A DNA stretch of 23,856 nt from an uncultured Prevotella sp. (GCA_905198745.1 CAJKDU010000038.1:1-23856); one strand, 5' to 3'; shown: positions 1-7,686, counted from the stretch's first letter. The notes: generated by a model not told the origin, from the sequence alone. Program-made: numbers and translations.

Positions 1-2
1 TC

Positions 3-167
3 ACGTATCTGTCTTCACATGCAACTAATCGCTATTTTATCCCGAATTGGGGTAAAAATAAAGAATTCTCTGCACACTTGCAAAAAGAACGCACAAAAAT
101 TTTTATCGTAGGCAACTTCTATACCAAATACAATAAAGACCTATCATTTTGCCACCTTCACTCATAG
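3..167 (+). CDS. Possible C-terminal end of a gene entering from the left edge
   Basis: The third plus-strand frame is open from the window edge to a TAG at 165-167 (54 codons). It contains no ATG, so any gene would start outside the window. The predicted peptide has a protein-like mix of aromatic and charged residues (for example RYFIPNWGK and KIFIVGNFYTKY). The region is AT-rich and an open run of this length is expected by chance fairly often, so this is a weak call. I recognise no family. If real, the gene converges on the ruvB-coaD-ybeY operon. Confidence 0.25.
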   Translation, partial: TYLSSHATNRYFIPNWGKNKEFSAHLQKERTKIFIVGNFYTKYNKDLSFCHLHS

Positions 168-244
168 ACCTATTATATTCAAATGGCTGATGGAGGCTGA
201 CGGCAGATAGGCTTTGGGTAATTGTATATTGGTTTCTAAGCCAT

Positions 245-299
245 ATGCCAGGCAAGGGCAAAAGAACTGATTGCCGTGTCTTCTGTCCTTGCCGGGCAT
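245..299. repeat. Imperfect 13-bp inverted repeat downstream of ybeY
   Basis: ATGCCAGGCAAGG (245-257) is mirrored by CCTTGCCGGGCAT (287-299) with one mismatch and a 29-nt spacer. It lies in the 3' region of the minus-strand operon, beyond ybeY. No T-run follows it on either strand, so it is not a textbook terminator. It could be an RNA-stabilising stem or a palindromic repeat unit. Confidence 0.5.
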
Positions 300-312
300 A
301 GTCATAAATGAT

Positions 313-331
313 AAATCGCCAAGACTTGGCG
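313..331 (-). terminator. Weak hairpin after ybeY, possible operon terminator
   Basis: CGCCAA (317-322) and TTGGCG (326-331) form a perfect 6-bp stem with a 3-nt loop, nine bases past the ybeY stop. On the minus strand the following sequence (ATTTATCATTT) is AT-rich but not a clean T-run. The position suits the end of the ruvB-coaD-ybeY transcript; its efficiency is doubtful. Confidence 0.35.
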
Positions 332-339
332 GCATTGTT

Positions 340-756
340 TTAGCCTTTCAGCATTGCCAAAGCCTTGTTTTCGGCGGCTTCCATGATTTCGCGCTCTCCA
401 GGTCCCTTGTCGTTGATGCCGCAGAGATGGAGGATGCCGTGGATGATGACCCGGTGAAGTTCGTCGTCATAGGACTTGCCGAACTGTTCGGCATTCGTGC
501 GCACGGTGTCGAGCGAGATGACTATGTCTCCACTCACAGTGTCGTCCTCATCATAATCGAAGGTGATTACATCGGTGTAATAGTCGTGGCCGAGATACTC
601 ACGGTTCACCTCAAGTATCTTCTCGTCGTCAACAAACATATATCCTATCTCTCCCACCTTACGTCCGTAGGTAGCAGCCACGGCTTTAATCCAAGCCGAG
701 GTGTCGCGCTTTCTTATTTTCGGCATCTTCACGCCGTCTACATTGTATGTTATCAT
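340..756 (-). CDS. ybeY: Endoribonuclease YbeY, rRNA maturation factor
   Basis: YbeY is a metal-dependent single-strand RNase of the cytoplasm, needed for 16S rRNA 3'-end maturation and ribosome quality control. The start used (MITYNVDG) gives 138 residues, close to the family's usual size; the longer frame to 789 would overlap coaD and adds a non-family N-terminus. The C-terminal metal motif is visible as HGILHLCGIND, with His106 and His110. The third ligand position, His in Escherichia coli YbeY (HGxLHLxGYDH), is Asp116 here. A mid-protein DVITFDY segment also fits the family. The gene is last of the ruvB-coaD-ybeY operon, seven bases after coaD. Confidence 0.93.
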   Translation of the reverse strand: MITYNVDGVKMPKIRKRDTSAWIKAVAATYGRKVGEIGYMFVDDEKILEVNREYLGHDYYTDVITFDYDEDDTVSGDIVISLDTVRTNAEQFGKSYDDELHRVIIHGILHLCGINDKGPGEREIMEAAENKALAMLKG

Positions 757-763
757 AGTCTTG

Positions 764-1210
764 CTATTTAATTGTCGGAAGAAAATCACTCACATCCTTG
801 CCGAAGTGTATCATCTCACGTACGAGGCTTGAACTTACGCTTGCCATGTCGGGGGCGGCATAAAGGAGCAACGTGTCTGTGCCTCCTATACGGCGGTTGA
901 TATCGGCTTGCTCACGCTCATACTCAAAGTCCTTGACGCTACGCACTCCCTTGATGATATACTGTGCCCCTTCTCGGCGGGCAAAGTCTATGGTCAAGTC
1001 GTTGTACACCTTGACCGCAACCCTCGGGTCATTGGCGTAAAGCCTGCTGATGGACCGGATGCGTTCGTCTTGTGAATACATATACTGCTTGCGTTCGTTG
1101 TAGCCCACACCTATTACCAGTCTGTCGAACAGGGGCAAGGCGCGGCGCACAATGGCATCGTGCCCTATGGTAAAGGGGTCGAAACTACCCACGAAAATTC
1201 CTGTTTTCAT
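764..1210 (-). CDS. coaD: Phosphopantetheine adenylyltransferase CoaD
   Basis: CoaD catalyses ATP + 4'-phosphopantetheine -> dephospho-CoA + PPi, the penultimate step of coenzyme A synthesis, in the cytoplasm. The product is 148 residues from MKTGIFVGSF. It carries the nucleotidyltransferase signature GSFDPFTIGH (residues 8-17; the TxGH catalytic motif is Thr14 to His17), the KGVR motif (87-90) and a C-terminal VSSSLVRE (125-132), equivalent to the family's ISSTxVRE. The upstream extension to 1303 lies inside ruvB in another frame and is rejected. The gene begins 13 bases after the ruvB stop, so cotranscription is very likely. Confidence 0.97.
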   Translation of the reverse strand: MKTGIFVGSFDPFTIGHDAIVRRALPLFDRLVIGVGYNERKQYMYSQDERIRSISRLYANDPRVAVKVYNDLTIDFARREGAQYIIKGVRSVKDFEYEREQADINRRIGGTDTLLLYAAPDMASVSSSLVREMIHFGKDVSDFLPTIK

Positions 1211-1223
1211 TGTTCCTTGCGTT

Positions 1224-2261
1224 TTAGAAGAGTGTCGGCTCCATCGGGGTACCATAGCCCATAGTGCGTCCGAAGTGATTGTAGGCAAGCTCTGTAGCCA
1301 CACGGCCTCGGGGAGTACGCTTGAGGAAGCCCTCCATAATCAGGTAAGGCTCATAGACCTCCTCGACCGTTCCTCCGTCTTCACCGATGGCTGTGGCAAT
1401 GGTGGAGATGCCCACGGGACCGCCCTTGAACTTGTCTATGATGGTGAGCAGTATCTTGTTGTCTATCTCGTCAAGACCATACTGATCGATGTTGAGCGCC
1501 GTGAGCGACATCTTGGCTATCTTGGTGTCTATACGCCCTGTGCCCTTCACCTGTGCGAAGTCACGCACGCGGCGCAACAGCGCATTGGCAATTCGTGGCG
1601 TACCACGTGAGCGACGGGATATTTCGTCGGCAGCCTCATCGTCGATAGGCACCTTGAGAATGCTGGCAGAACGCTTGATGATGCGCGCCAGGGTGTCGGG
1701 ATCGTAGTACTCCAGATGGAGGTTGATGCCGAAGCGTGCACGGAGCGGAGCCGTGAGTGAGCCGCTGCGGGTAGTGGCACCGACAAGGGTAAAGGGGTTA
1801 AGGTCTATCTGGATAGAACGTGCCGAAGGCCCCTTGTCAATCATGATGTCGATGCGATAGTCCTCCATGGCAGAATACAGATACTCCTCCACCACCGGTG
1901 AGAGGCGGTGAATTTCGTCGATGAAAAGCACGTCGTTGGGTTCAAGCGAGGTGAGAATACCTGCCAAATCGCCGGGCTTGTCGAGCACGGGACCACTGGT
2001 AATCTTGAAGCCCACGCCCAATTCGTTGGCAATGATGTTGCTCAACGTGGTCTTTCCCAAGCCAGGAGGTCCGTGTAGCAAGGTGTGGTCAAGAGGTTCA
2101 CCGCGATACTTGGCAGCCTCGACAAACACCTCAAGATTGTCCACCACCTTCTGCTGTCCGCTAAAGTCACTGAACTTAAGCGGCCGGAGAGCGTTTTCAA
2201 AGTCTTTCTCCGCCGAGGTAAGCTGGTGTTCCTCCCGTATGTCAAAGTTATCGTCTATCAT
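1224..2261 (-). CDS. ruvB: Holliday junction branch migration helicase RuvB
   Basis: RuvB is the hexameric AAA+ motor that drives RuvA-bound Holliday junctions during recombinational repair. At 345 residues it has the expected family length. Visible motifs are Walker A GPPGLGKTT (64-72), Walker B LFIDEIHR (112-119), sensor 1 GATTR (161-165), the Arg finger in APLRARFG (Arg174), sensor 2 GTPRIANALLRR (about 215-226) and a C-terminal winged-helix region with RTPRGRVAT. The ATG at 2261 gives the usual short acidic N-terminus. It is the first gene of the operon with coaD and ybeY, with a promoter box just upstream. ruvA and ruvC are not in the window. Confidence 0.98.
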   Translation of the reverse strand: MIDDNFDIREEHQLTSAEKDFENALRPLKFSDFSGQQKVVDNLEVFVEAAKYRGEPLDHTLLHGPPGLGKTTLSNIIANELGVGFKITSGPVLDKPGDLAGILTSLEPNDVLFIDEIHRLSPVVEEYLYSAMEDYRIDIMIDKGPSARSIQIDLNPFTLVGATTRSGSLTAPLRARFGINLHLEYYDPDTLARIIKRSASILKVPIDDEAADEISRRSRGTPRIANALLRRVRDFAQVKGTGRIDTKIAKMSLTALNIDQYGLDEIDNKILLTIIDKFKGGPVGISTIATAIGEDGGTVEEVYEPYLIMEGFLKRTPRGRVATELAYNHFGRTMGYGTPMEPTLF

Positions 2262-2285
2262 TCTTAGTTGCTATTGTTATGTTTG

Positions 2286-2293
2286 CAAAGGTA
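2286..2293 (-). promoter_or_regulatory. Bacteroidota -7 box for ruvB operon
   Basis: On the minus strand the sequence TACCTTTG matches the phylum's TAnnTTTG -7 consensus. It lies 24 bases before the ruvB ATG, which would give a leader of about 15-20 nt. I see no clear TTTG at the -33 position. Confidence 0.55.
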
Positions 2294-2332
2294 GTGCAAA
2301 TGCGTGGAATATAAAATAAATCACATTTATTT

Positions 2333-5062
2333 TTATTCCCGGGCCTCACTATCCTCCTGCAAATTCCTTTTCGCCACATACTCTGTCGGCGAGCAGCCCA
2401 CTACTTTCTTGAAGCACCTGCTGAAGTAATGCGGGTCGGAGAATCCACAGGCATACGCCACCGTCGACACGTTGTTTCCGGGCAAACTGAGCATTTGTCG
2501 GGCCCGCTTGATGCGCAGGTCGAGGATGAAATTAAGCGGTGTGCACCCCAGCGTTTCCTTCATGCGCGAATAGAAGAGAGTCTTGCTCATGCCCATGTGG
2601 GCTGCCATGTCTGCCACCTGCAGACTGGAGTTTTCTATGTTGGCGTTCATATATTCCATGAGGCGGTCGGCAAACAGCCTTTGTTCCGAGAGTGTTTCCT
2701 CGGGCAAGGTGGTGTGCAACGCATCGAGCGACGGTTTGCCGCCCAGGAGTTCCTGCAGGCGCTGCGAGAAGCGCTCAAGCTGGGCATTGGCGGCAAGTTG
2801 CACGTCCTCAATCTGGGCACGAAGTTCGTAGATATAGCGCACGATGCCGATGACGGCAATGCCCAACAGCGCCATGAGCAGTGAATAGAGAATCTTTGCC
2901 CAAACAGTCTCACTGAACTTAGGCTTTACCACAATGGTTAGCGTGCGTACCCGACTGTTCCAGATGCCGTCGCCGTTGGTAGACATCACCTTGAGCGTAT
3001 AGATGCCGGGAGGCAAGTTCATCAGACTGAGCGAAGGGTTATCGCTCACTTGCCATGCCTCGTCTATCCCTTCCACCTTATATTTATAGAGTATGGTAGT
3101 GTTGCAGTTATAGTCAAGCGTGGAAAAGTCTATCACCAGGTTGCGCTCATGTCTCGCCAGCACCAACGTGTCGCCCATGTTGTAGTCGCCCGGTTTCTCC
3201 TTGCCCTCGACGGCTATCCGCACCAAAGCCACTTCCGGCGAATAGGCACTTTTCCGGAACTGAGCCGGTGAGATGGTGAGTGCCCCCTGGGTGGTGCCGA
3301 AGGTCATGGTGCCGCCAGCATAAAGCGGACATACTTCGGAAAAGATAAACCCGCCACCAAAGTCCTTGAGCGAAAAGTTGACAGCCTTGCGCTGTGAGGG
3401 CACATACTTGGTGAGTGCCATCTCACTCACTATCCACAGATTGTCATGCGAATCGGTTTGCAGGGTGAGGCACACGTCGGACACCAAACCGTCTACAGTG
3501 GAAATGTTGTCGAACTGCAACTGGTCTGAAAGCAGGTTGCCGCCCTTGATTCTGCCCACTCCGCCACCCAGGGTGGCCAGCCATATATGTCCGTGAGAGT
3601 CGCCTACTATCTCCATCACGTCGTTGTTGGGCAACGATGTGAGTCGCTCGCTGCGGGTGTTGACGTGGAAACGGGGATTGCGTTCGTGCGGATTGAAGGT
3701 GACCAGCCCTGACATGGTGCCTGCCAGCATTACGCCACCTGCTGCATAAAGACAGCGCACACGACGGCACGCCTTGGGATAGTATGAGAAAGAGAGGAAA
3801 CGTTCACCAGCCTTGCCTCCTTTCACCAGCCGGCACACGCCGCCACCGAATGTGGCTATCCAAAGTTGATGGCGGTCGTCTTCAGTAATGGCATAGACAG
3901 ACGGGCAGTCAAGACCACTCTTTTCGTCTGCGAACCGCTTCACGGCAAAGCGGTCGTTGCCCTCTGGCGTCAACTTGAACACACCGTCTTTCTTGGTGCC
4001 AAGCCAATAGATGCCCCTGCTGTCCTGGAAAATGCAGTACACATTACTGCCAAACACGCAGGGTGACGTTTGGCACGTGCCCGAAGCAGAGAGATAACGG
4101 GTGATGCCGCCACGGACTATACGTACCACATCGTTCTTGTCGGCTATCCATGTCTGTGCCCGGTTGTCGTGATAGAGTGCCCTCACGAATTCGTCATTGC
4201 CTGCCATGCTCGACTTTTGCGGATGCGCAAGATGATGTTGTTCGCGAAGCACGGTCACCCCCGGATAGGTAGACATCCAGATGTTGCGCTGCCGGTCCAC
4301 GCAGATATCTTTCACGATTTGCGTTTCCCATCCCTCCAAGGCCTTGAAGTGTGTGGGCGAATCGTAGAAATAAAGGCCATGGTCGGTAGACATGAGTATG
4401 CGTCGGTCGTCATAGGGAGCCAGGTTATACACCTGGTTCACGCCATGGGGAAGCCGTCCTTCCATTTTGCGCCCCGTTCTGCGGTCACGACACACCAAGC
4501 GTCCGCCCACACAAGTATAGTCGTACTGCCGGGTGACGGCATGGCGACGTATCAAGCACAAGGCTGCTCTATGACGGCTGACACGTCCAGTGATGCGCTG
4601 GGGATAGCGATCGTGCACCTTGTAGAAGTCGCCCTGCCTGGTCACCATGCAGGCATTGCCGCCGCCAAGTTCTGCCATATACGACACGGGCGGAAGCTTC
4701 TGTCCGCGAAACACGTCGACAAATCGCTGTTCTTTTCTGCGAAACAGGTAGGGTCGGTCTGCCACGATGCACCAGATGTCGCCCTCCACGTTCTCGCCTA
4801 TCCAGTCTATGCGCCCTGACGGAAGCGGACATACGATGCCCGGCTCAGCCTTGTAGCACACAAAGTTGCGGCCGTCGTAGCGGTTGAGTCCGTTCCATGT
4901 GGCAAGCCAGACGAAGCCCATGCGGTCCTGTATGATGCGGCACACGGTATTTTCCGAGAGCCCGCTGCTTTGGTCAAGCCGTGTGGCGGTGTATGTGGAA
5001 CCTGCCCATGCACGGAACGCGCAGCAGAAGGCAAGCAGAAAGGCAATGCAAGTTTTTCTCAT
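2333..5062 (-). CDS. Membrane-spanning propeller/Y_Y_Y sensor fused directly to an AraC DNA-binding domain
   Basis: The 909-residue product has a signal peptide (about 1-20, ending AWA) and a long periplasmic beta-propeller with Reg_prop-type repeats (about 25-600; for example GFVWLATWNGLNRYDG). A Y_Y_Y domain follows (about 650-712, ending RTLTIVVKP), then one transmembrane helix (about 720-745), a short coiled-coil-like linker, and a C-terminal AraC/XylS DNA-binding domain (about 795-897; GFSDPHYFSRCFKK is the second helix-turn-helix). This is the plan of Bacteroidota hybrid two-component sensors, but the histidine kinase and receiver are absent: only about 50 residues separate membrane and DNA-binding domain. 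It probably senses a periplasmic ligand, often a glycan in such proteins, and acts from the membrane. It is divergent to the transporter at 5248, a plausible target. The N-terminus is clean; no frameshift is apparent. Confidence 0.93.
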   Translation of the reverse strand: MRKTCIAFLLAFCCAFRAWAGSTYTATRLDQSSGLSENTVCRIIQDRMGFVWLATWNGLNRYDGRNFVCYKAEPGIVCPLPSGRIDWIGENVEGDIWCIVADRPYLFRRKEQRFVDVFRGQKLPPVSYMAELGGGNACMVTRQGDFYKVHDRYPQRITGRVSRHRAALCLIRRHAVTRQYDYTCVGGRLVCRDRRTGRKMEGRLPHGVNQVYNLAPYDDRRILMSTDHGLYFYDSPTHFKALEGWETQIVKDICVDRQRNIWMSTYPGVTVLREQHHLAHPQKSSMAGNDEFVRALYHDNRAQTWIADKNDVVRIVRGGITRYLSASGTCQTSPCVFGSNVYCIFQDSRGIYWLGTKKDGVFKLTPEGNDRFAVKRFADEKSGLDCPSVYAITEDDRHQLWIATFGGGVCRLVKGGKAGERFLSFSYYPKACRRVRCLYAAGGVMLAGTMSGLVTFNPHERNPRFHVNTRSERLTSLPNNDVMEIVGDSHGHIWLATLGGGVGRIKGGNLLSDQLQFDNISTVDGLVSDVCLTLQTDSHDNLWIVSEMALTKYVPSQRKAVNFSLKDFGGGFIFSEVCPLYAGGTMTFGTTQGALTISPAQFRKSAYSPEVALVRIAVEGKEKPGDYNMGDTLVLARHERNLVIDFSTLDYNCNTTILYKYKVEGIDEAWQVSDNPSLSLMNLPPGIYTLKVMSTNGDGIWNSRVRTLTIVVKPKFSETVWAKILYSLLMALLGIAVIGIVRYIYELRAQIEDVQLAANAQLERFSQRLQELLGGKPSLDALHTTLPEETLSEQRLFADRLMEYMNANIENSSLQVADMAAHMGMSKTLFYSRMKETLGCTPLNFILDLRIKRARQMLSLPGNNVSTVAYACGFSDPHYFSRCFKKVVGCSPTEYVAKRNLQEDSEARE

Positions 5063-5070
5063 GACAATTG

Positions 5071-5078
5071 CAAAGTTA
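5071..5078 (-). promoter_or_regulatory. -7 box very close to the regulator start
   Basis: On the minus strand TAACTTTG matches TAnnTTTG and ends only 8 bases before the ATG at 5062. If used, the transcript would have almost no leader. No good -33 TTTG is seen at the right distance. Confidence 0.45.
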
Positions 5079-5136
5079 ATGCAAAAGCATGGAATAAGGA
5101 ATAATTTGGTTTTCTATTTTTAATGCCTAACATGGT

Positions 5137-5155
5137 TTGGCAGACAAGCTGCCAA
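5137..5155. promoter_or_regulatory. Perfect 7-bp palindrome in the divergent intergenic region, candidate operator
   Basis: TTGGCAG (5137-5143) and CTGCCAA (5149-5155) form a perfect inverted repeat around ACAAG. It lies between the divergent promoters, about 30 bp upstream of the -33 element of the transporter gene and about 60 bp upstream of the -7 box of the regulator gene. A regulator site fits this position; AraC proteins more often bind direct repeats, so the link to either AraC protein here is open. Confidence 0.4.
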
Positions 5156-5185
5156 CGGGGAAAGGAAAAGATTTGTAACGATTCA

Positions 5186-5217
5186 TTGCTTTATTTCGTG
5201 TTTTTATTATAACTTTG
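5186..5217 (+). promoter_or_regulatory. Promoter of the BASS transporter gene
   Basis: A -7 box TAACTTTG (5210-5217) is preceded by a TTG (5186-5188) with a 21-nt spacer, fitting the Bacteroidota housekeeping sigma consensus. Transcription would start near 5223-5226, about 22-25 nt before the ATG at 5248. Confidence 0.65.
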
Positions 5218-5247
5218 CACGCTGAAAACATAAACGACTGATAGATT

Positions 5248-6222
5248 ATGATTAGATTGCTTCAGTGTGCCAGCAAATGGCTGGCCGACTACACGTCGTG
5301 GTTTGTCATCGCCATAGCGGTGTTCACGTTCTTTGTTCCAGCGACGTTTGAATGGGTTTCAGGATTGACACAGACCATCATTCTCGGTCTTATCATGCTC
5401 ACCATGGGCATGACTCTCACCACCGACGACTTCCGAATTCTCGCCCAGCGGCCCTTTGACGTGTGCATTGGTGCCGCTGCCCAGTTCATCATCATGCCCG
5501 GCGTGGCATACACATTGGTGCACGTGTTCCACCTGGAACCGGCACTCGCCATCGGCATCCTGCTTGTGGGATGCTGTCCGGGTGGCGTGTCGAGCAACAT
5601 CATGACCTACCTCTGCCATGGCGACGTGGCTTTCTCCGTGGGCATGTCGTGCGCCTCGACCATCTTGGCACCGGTGATGACGCCGTTCCTGATGAAGCTC
5701 ACTGCCGGACAAATCATTGCCATCGACGCCGTGGGCATGTTCACCAACATCCTTATCGTCACCATCATTCCTGTGGGCATCGGTGCCTTCTTCAACTACA
5801 AGTTCAGCCACCGCAGTTTCTTCCCCACCCTGCAGTCGCTCATGCCGGGCTTGAGCGTGGTGTGCCTCGCCTTGATTGTTGGCGGAGTGATAAGCACCGT
5901 GCACGACGATCTCGTGGCACGGGGATTCACACTCTTCATCTGGACATTCTCCGTGGTGCTGTGCCACAACTCGCTGGGCTACGTGCTCGGCTGGACGGCA
6001 GGCCGCCTCAGCCACTTCAACACCGCCAAGAAACGAACCATCAGCATCGAGGTGGGCATGCAGAACGCCGGACTCGCCACCAACCTGGCCACCAACTTCT
6101 TTGCTGCCCAACCGCTTTCCGTGCTTCCCTGCGCCATCTCGTGCGTGTGGCACAGCATCTCGGGCACCATACTTGCCAGCATCTTCGTGGCATGGGACAA
6201 GATGCACGGGGTGAAATATTAG
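5248..6222 (+). CDS. Bile acid:sodium symporter (BASS) family transporter
   Basis: This 324-residue inner-membrane protein has about ten hydrophobic segments covering nearly its whole length. Family signatures are the CCPGGVSSNIMTYLCHGD segment (about 112-130), followed by a helix with STILAPVMTPFLMKL, and the later EVGMQNAGLATNLA segment (about 270-283), which correspond to the conserved crossover regions of sodium-coupled BASS transporters. Bacterial members carry organic anions such as bile salts, pantothenate-like compounds or 2-keto acids; the substrate cannot be read from sequence. It lies between two AraC-type regulators, the upstream one divergent, which suggests substrate-responsive expression. 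The start at 5248 follows a well-placed promoter. Confidence 0.93.
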   Translation: MIRLLQCASKWLADYTSWFVIAIAVFTFFVPATFEWVSGLTQTIILGLIMLTMGMTLTTDDFRILAQRPFDVCIGAAAQFIIMPGVAYTLVHVFHLEPALAIGILLVGCCPGGVSSNIMTYLCHGDVAFSVGMSCASTILAPVMTPFLMKLTAGQIIAIDAVGMFTNILIVTIIPVGIGAFFNYKFSHRSFFPTLQSLMPGLSVVCLALIVGGVISTVHDDLVARGFTLFIWTFSVVLCHNSLGYVLGWTAGRLSHFNTAKKRTISIEVGMQNAGLATNLATNFFAAQPLSVLPCAISCVWHSISGTILASIFVAWDKMHGVKY

Positions 6223-6259
6223 CAGAAACTTCAGTAATCCGTATACATTAATGTTGATG

Positions 6260-6311
6260 AATAATGCTTATCTTTGCAGCAGAAAACAAAGATAAGCATT
6301 ATTTTCTTTTT
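6260..6311 (+). promoter_or_regulatory. Perfect 17-bp inverted repeat combining a -7 box with a terminator-like leader
   Basis: The arm AATAATGCTTATCTTTG (6260-6276) is repeated perfectly inverted at 6287-6303 around a 10-nt loop (CAGCAGAAAA), followed by TTCTTTTT up to the ATG at 6312. The left arm holds a -7 box TATCTTTG (6269-6276), and by symmetry the right arm holds one on the other strand. Transcripts coming from the transporter gene would carry both arms plus a T-rich tract, which is terminator-like. Transcripts starting at the box (near 6283) would carry only the right arm. The palindrome could also be an autoregulatory operator. Confidence 0.7.
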
Positions 6312-7208
6312 ATGGACAGAATCATCAAGATAGACTCTATCGACGACTACAACAAACTTTGCGGCTTCGAGACCTTCCATCCGCTCGTGGCTGTGGTCGA
6401 CATGAGCAAGGCGCGCCACATTGTGGAGGGCGACGCCACATACAGCTACGGCATATACTCGCTCTTCCTCAAGCATACTTATTGCGGCGACATCACCTAC
6501 GGACGGCAGCCTTACGACTACCAAGAGGGCACTGTGACCAGTTTTGCTCCAGGACAGGCCATACACGTGAAGCATCATCCCGACTACAAGCCCAATGCCC
6601 TGGGACTGCTCTTCCATCCCGATCTCATCAGCGGCACCACACTGGGCAGGGAAATCAAGGACTACCGGTTCTTCTCCTACAACTCGCGCAAAGCACTCCA
6701 CCTGTCGGAACGTGAGAAAGAAATCTACCGCGACTGTCTCGAAAAGATACGCACGGAGATTGAGCGGCCCATAGACCGGCACACCAAGACCTTGGTATGC
6801 CGCAACATTGAACTGCTGCTCGACTATTGCAGGCGCTTCTACGACAGGCAGTTCATCACCCGCGAACAGGCCAACCAAGACGTGCTGACCAGGTTTGAAG
6901 CTCTGCTCGAGGACTATTTCAACAATGACCGTGCCCTGCACGACGGACTGCCTACGGTAAAATATATCGCTGAAAACTGCTATCTATCGCCCAACTATTT
7001 CGGTGACCTTGTCAAGAAAGAGACCGGTCGCACGCCACAGGAGCTGATTCAAAACAAGGTGATGGACTTGGCAAAGAACGAGTTGCTCAGTTCCCAAAAG
7101 ACGATCAACGAAATTGCCTACATGCTCGGGTTCCAATATCCGCAGCATTTCAACCGCTATTTCAAGAAGAGCACCGGCATGACCCCCGGTGAATTCCGCA
7201 AGGGATAA
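6312..7208 (+). CDS. AraC-family transcriptional regulator
   Basis: The product is a 298-residue cytoplasmic regulator without signal peptide or membrane segment. The N-terminal part (about 1-190) is a likely cupin-type ligand or dimerisation domain, with a PGQAIHVKHHPDYKPN stretch typical of the AraC ligand barrel. The C-terminal 97 residues are an AraC/XylS domain with two helix-turn-helices: VKYIAENCYLSPNYFGDLVKK and INEIAYMLGFQYPQHFNRYF. I chose MDRIIKID at 6312 because the longer frame from 6264 would translate through the inverted repeat and add an unnatural N-terminus. It lies 89 bp after the transporter gene on the same strand, and may regulate it or itself through the leader palindrome. 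Effector and targets are unknown. Confidence 0.93.
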   Translation: MDRIIKIDSIDDYNKLCGFETFHPLVAVVDMSKARHIVEGDATYSYGIYSLFLKHTYCGDITYGRQPYDYQEGTVTSFAPGQAIHVKHHPDYKPNALGLLFHPDLISGTTLGREIKDYRFFSYNSRKALHLSEREKEIYRDCLEKIRTEIERPIDRHTKTLVCRNIELLLDYCRRFYDRQFITREQANQDVLTRFEALLEDYFNNDRALHDGLPTVKYIAENCYLSPNYFGDLVKKETGRTPQELIQNKVMDLAKNELLSSQKTINEIAYMLGFQYPQHFNRYFKKSTGMTPGEFRKG

Positions 7209-7408
7209 CCGCAGTTTCTGATTTAGGCAGGTTGGGATTTCTGCCGAACAAACGATTGGGTATTTCAGTTTTCATTGTCAGAAACTTTGCACTGCAAACG
7301 CCTTCTACGCGCGCACGCGCACAGGAAAAAGTTCAAAAAATCGCCACCATCTATCACTAACGGCGTTTTTTGCAGTTTAACTCTTTGACAACAAGCGATA
7401 TAGCAAGA

Positions 7409-7458
7409 GTGATAGATGCGTGATAGATGCAAAACAATCTATCACTCTATCACCTTTT
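7409..7458 (+). terminator. Nested hairpin from GTGATAGAT repeats followed by T5
   Basis: Two direct copies of GTGATAGAT (7409-7417 and 7420-7428) face inverted copies, ATCTATCAC (7437-7445) and TCTATCAC (7446-7453). The inner pair makes a 9-bp stem with an 8-nt loop; the outer pair adds 8 bp across a TGC bulge. CTTTTTGG follows. A fifth copy in inverted orientation, ATCTATCAC, lies at 7349-7357. This could end transcription from the AraC gene, or be a repeat element. Confidence 0.55.
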
Positions 7459-7686
7459 TGGCAAGGCGGAAAAGTAGTTCATCCGAGATTGGGAGTGACA
7501 CATGATATTGCCGTAAAGCGTTAGCATGACTTGCGTGCCGAAAGCCCAGCCTCTACTCAGCCCACTTTCTGTTTGGGCTTAACGATGACATACAATCATC
7601 TCTCCAAATTCTTGAAGACTCGGAAAAGTCCCTTGAAAGATATTAAAACGAGCGCCCAAAATCAGTCCGGCACTTTAGGCAATGAA

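Noticed and set aside
764..1303. Longer CoaD start at 1303
   Set aside because: The added residues overlap ruvB out of frame; the conserved N-terminus begins at MKTGIF (1210).
5359..6207. 282-codon frame on the minus strand opposite the transporter
   Set aside because: It is His/Gly/Glu-rich and antisense to a clear membrane protein gene; the pattern is a codon-bias shadow.
7349..7453. CRISPR array from the GTGATAGA repeats
   Set aside because: Units are only 8-9 bp, in both orientations, without regular spacers or cas genes.
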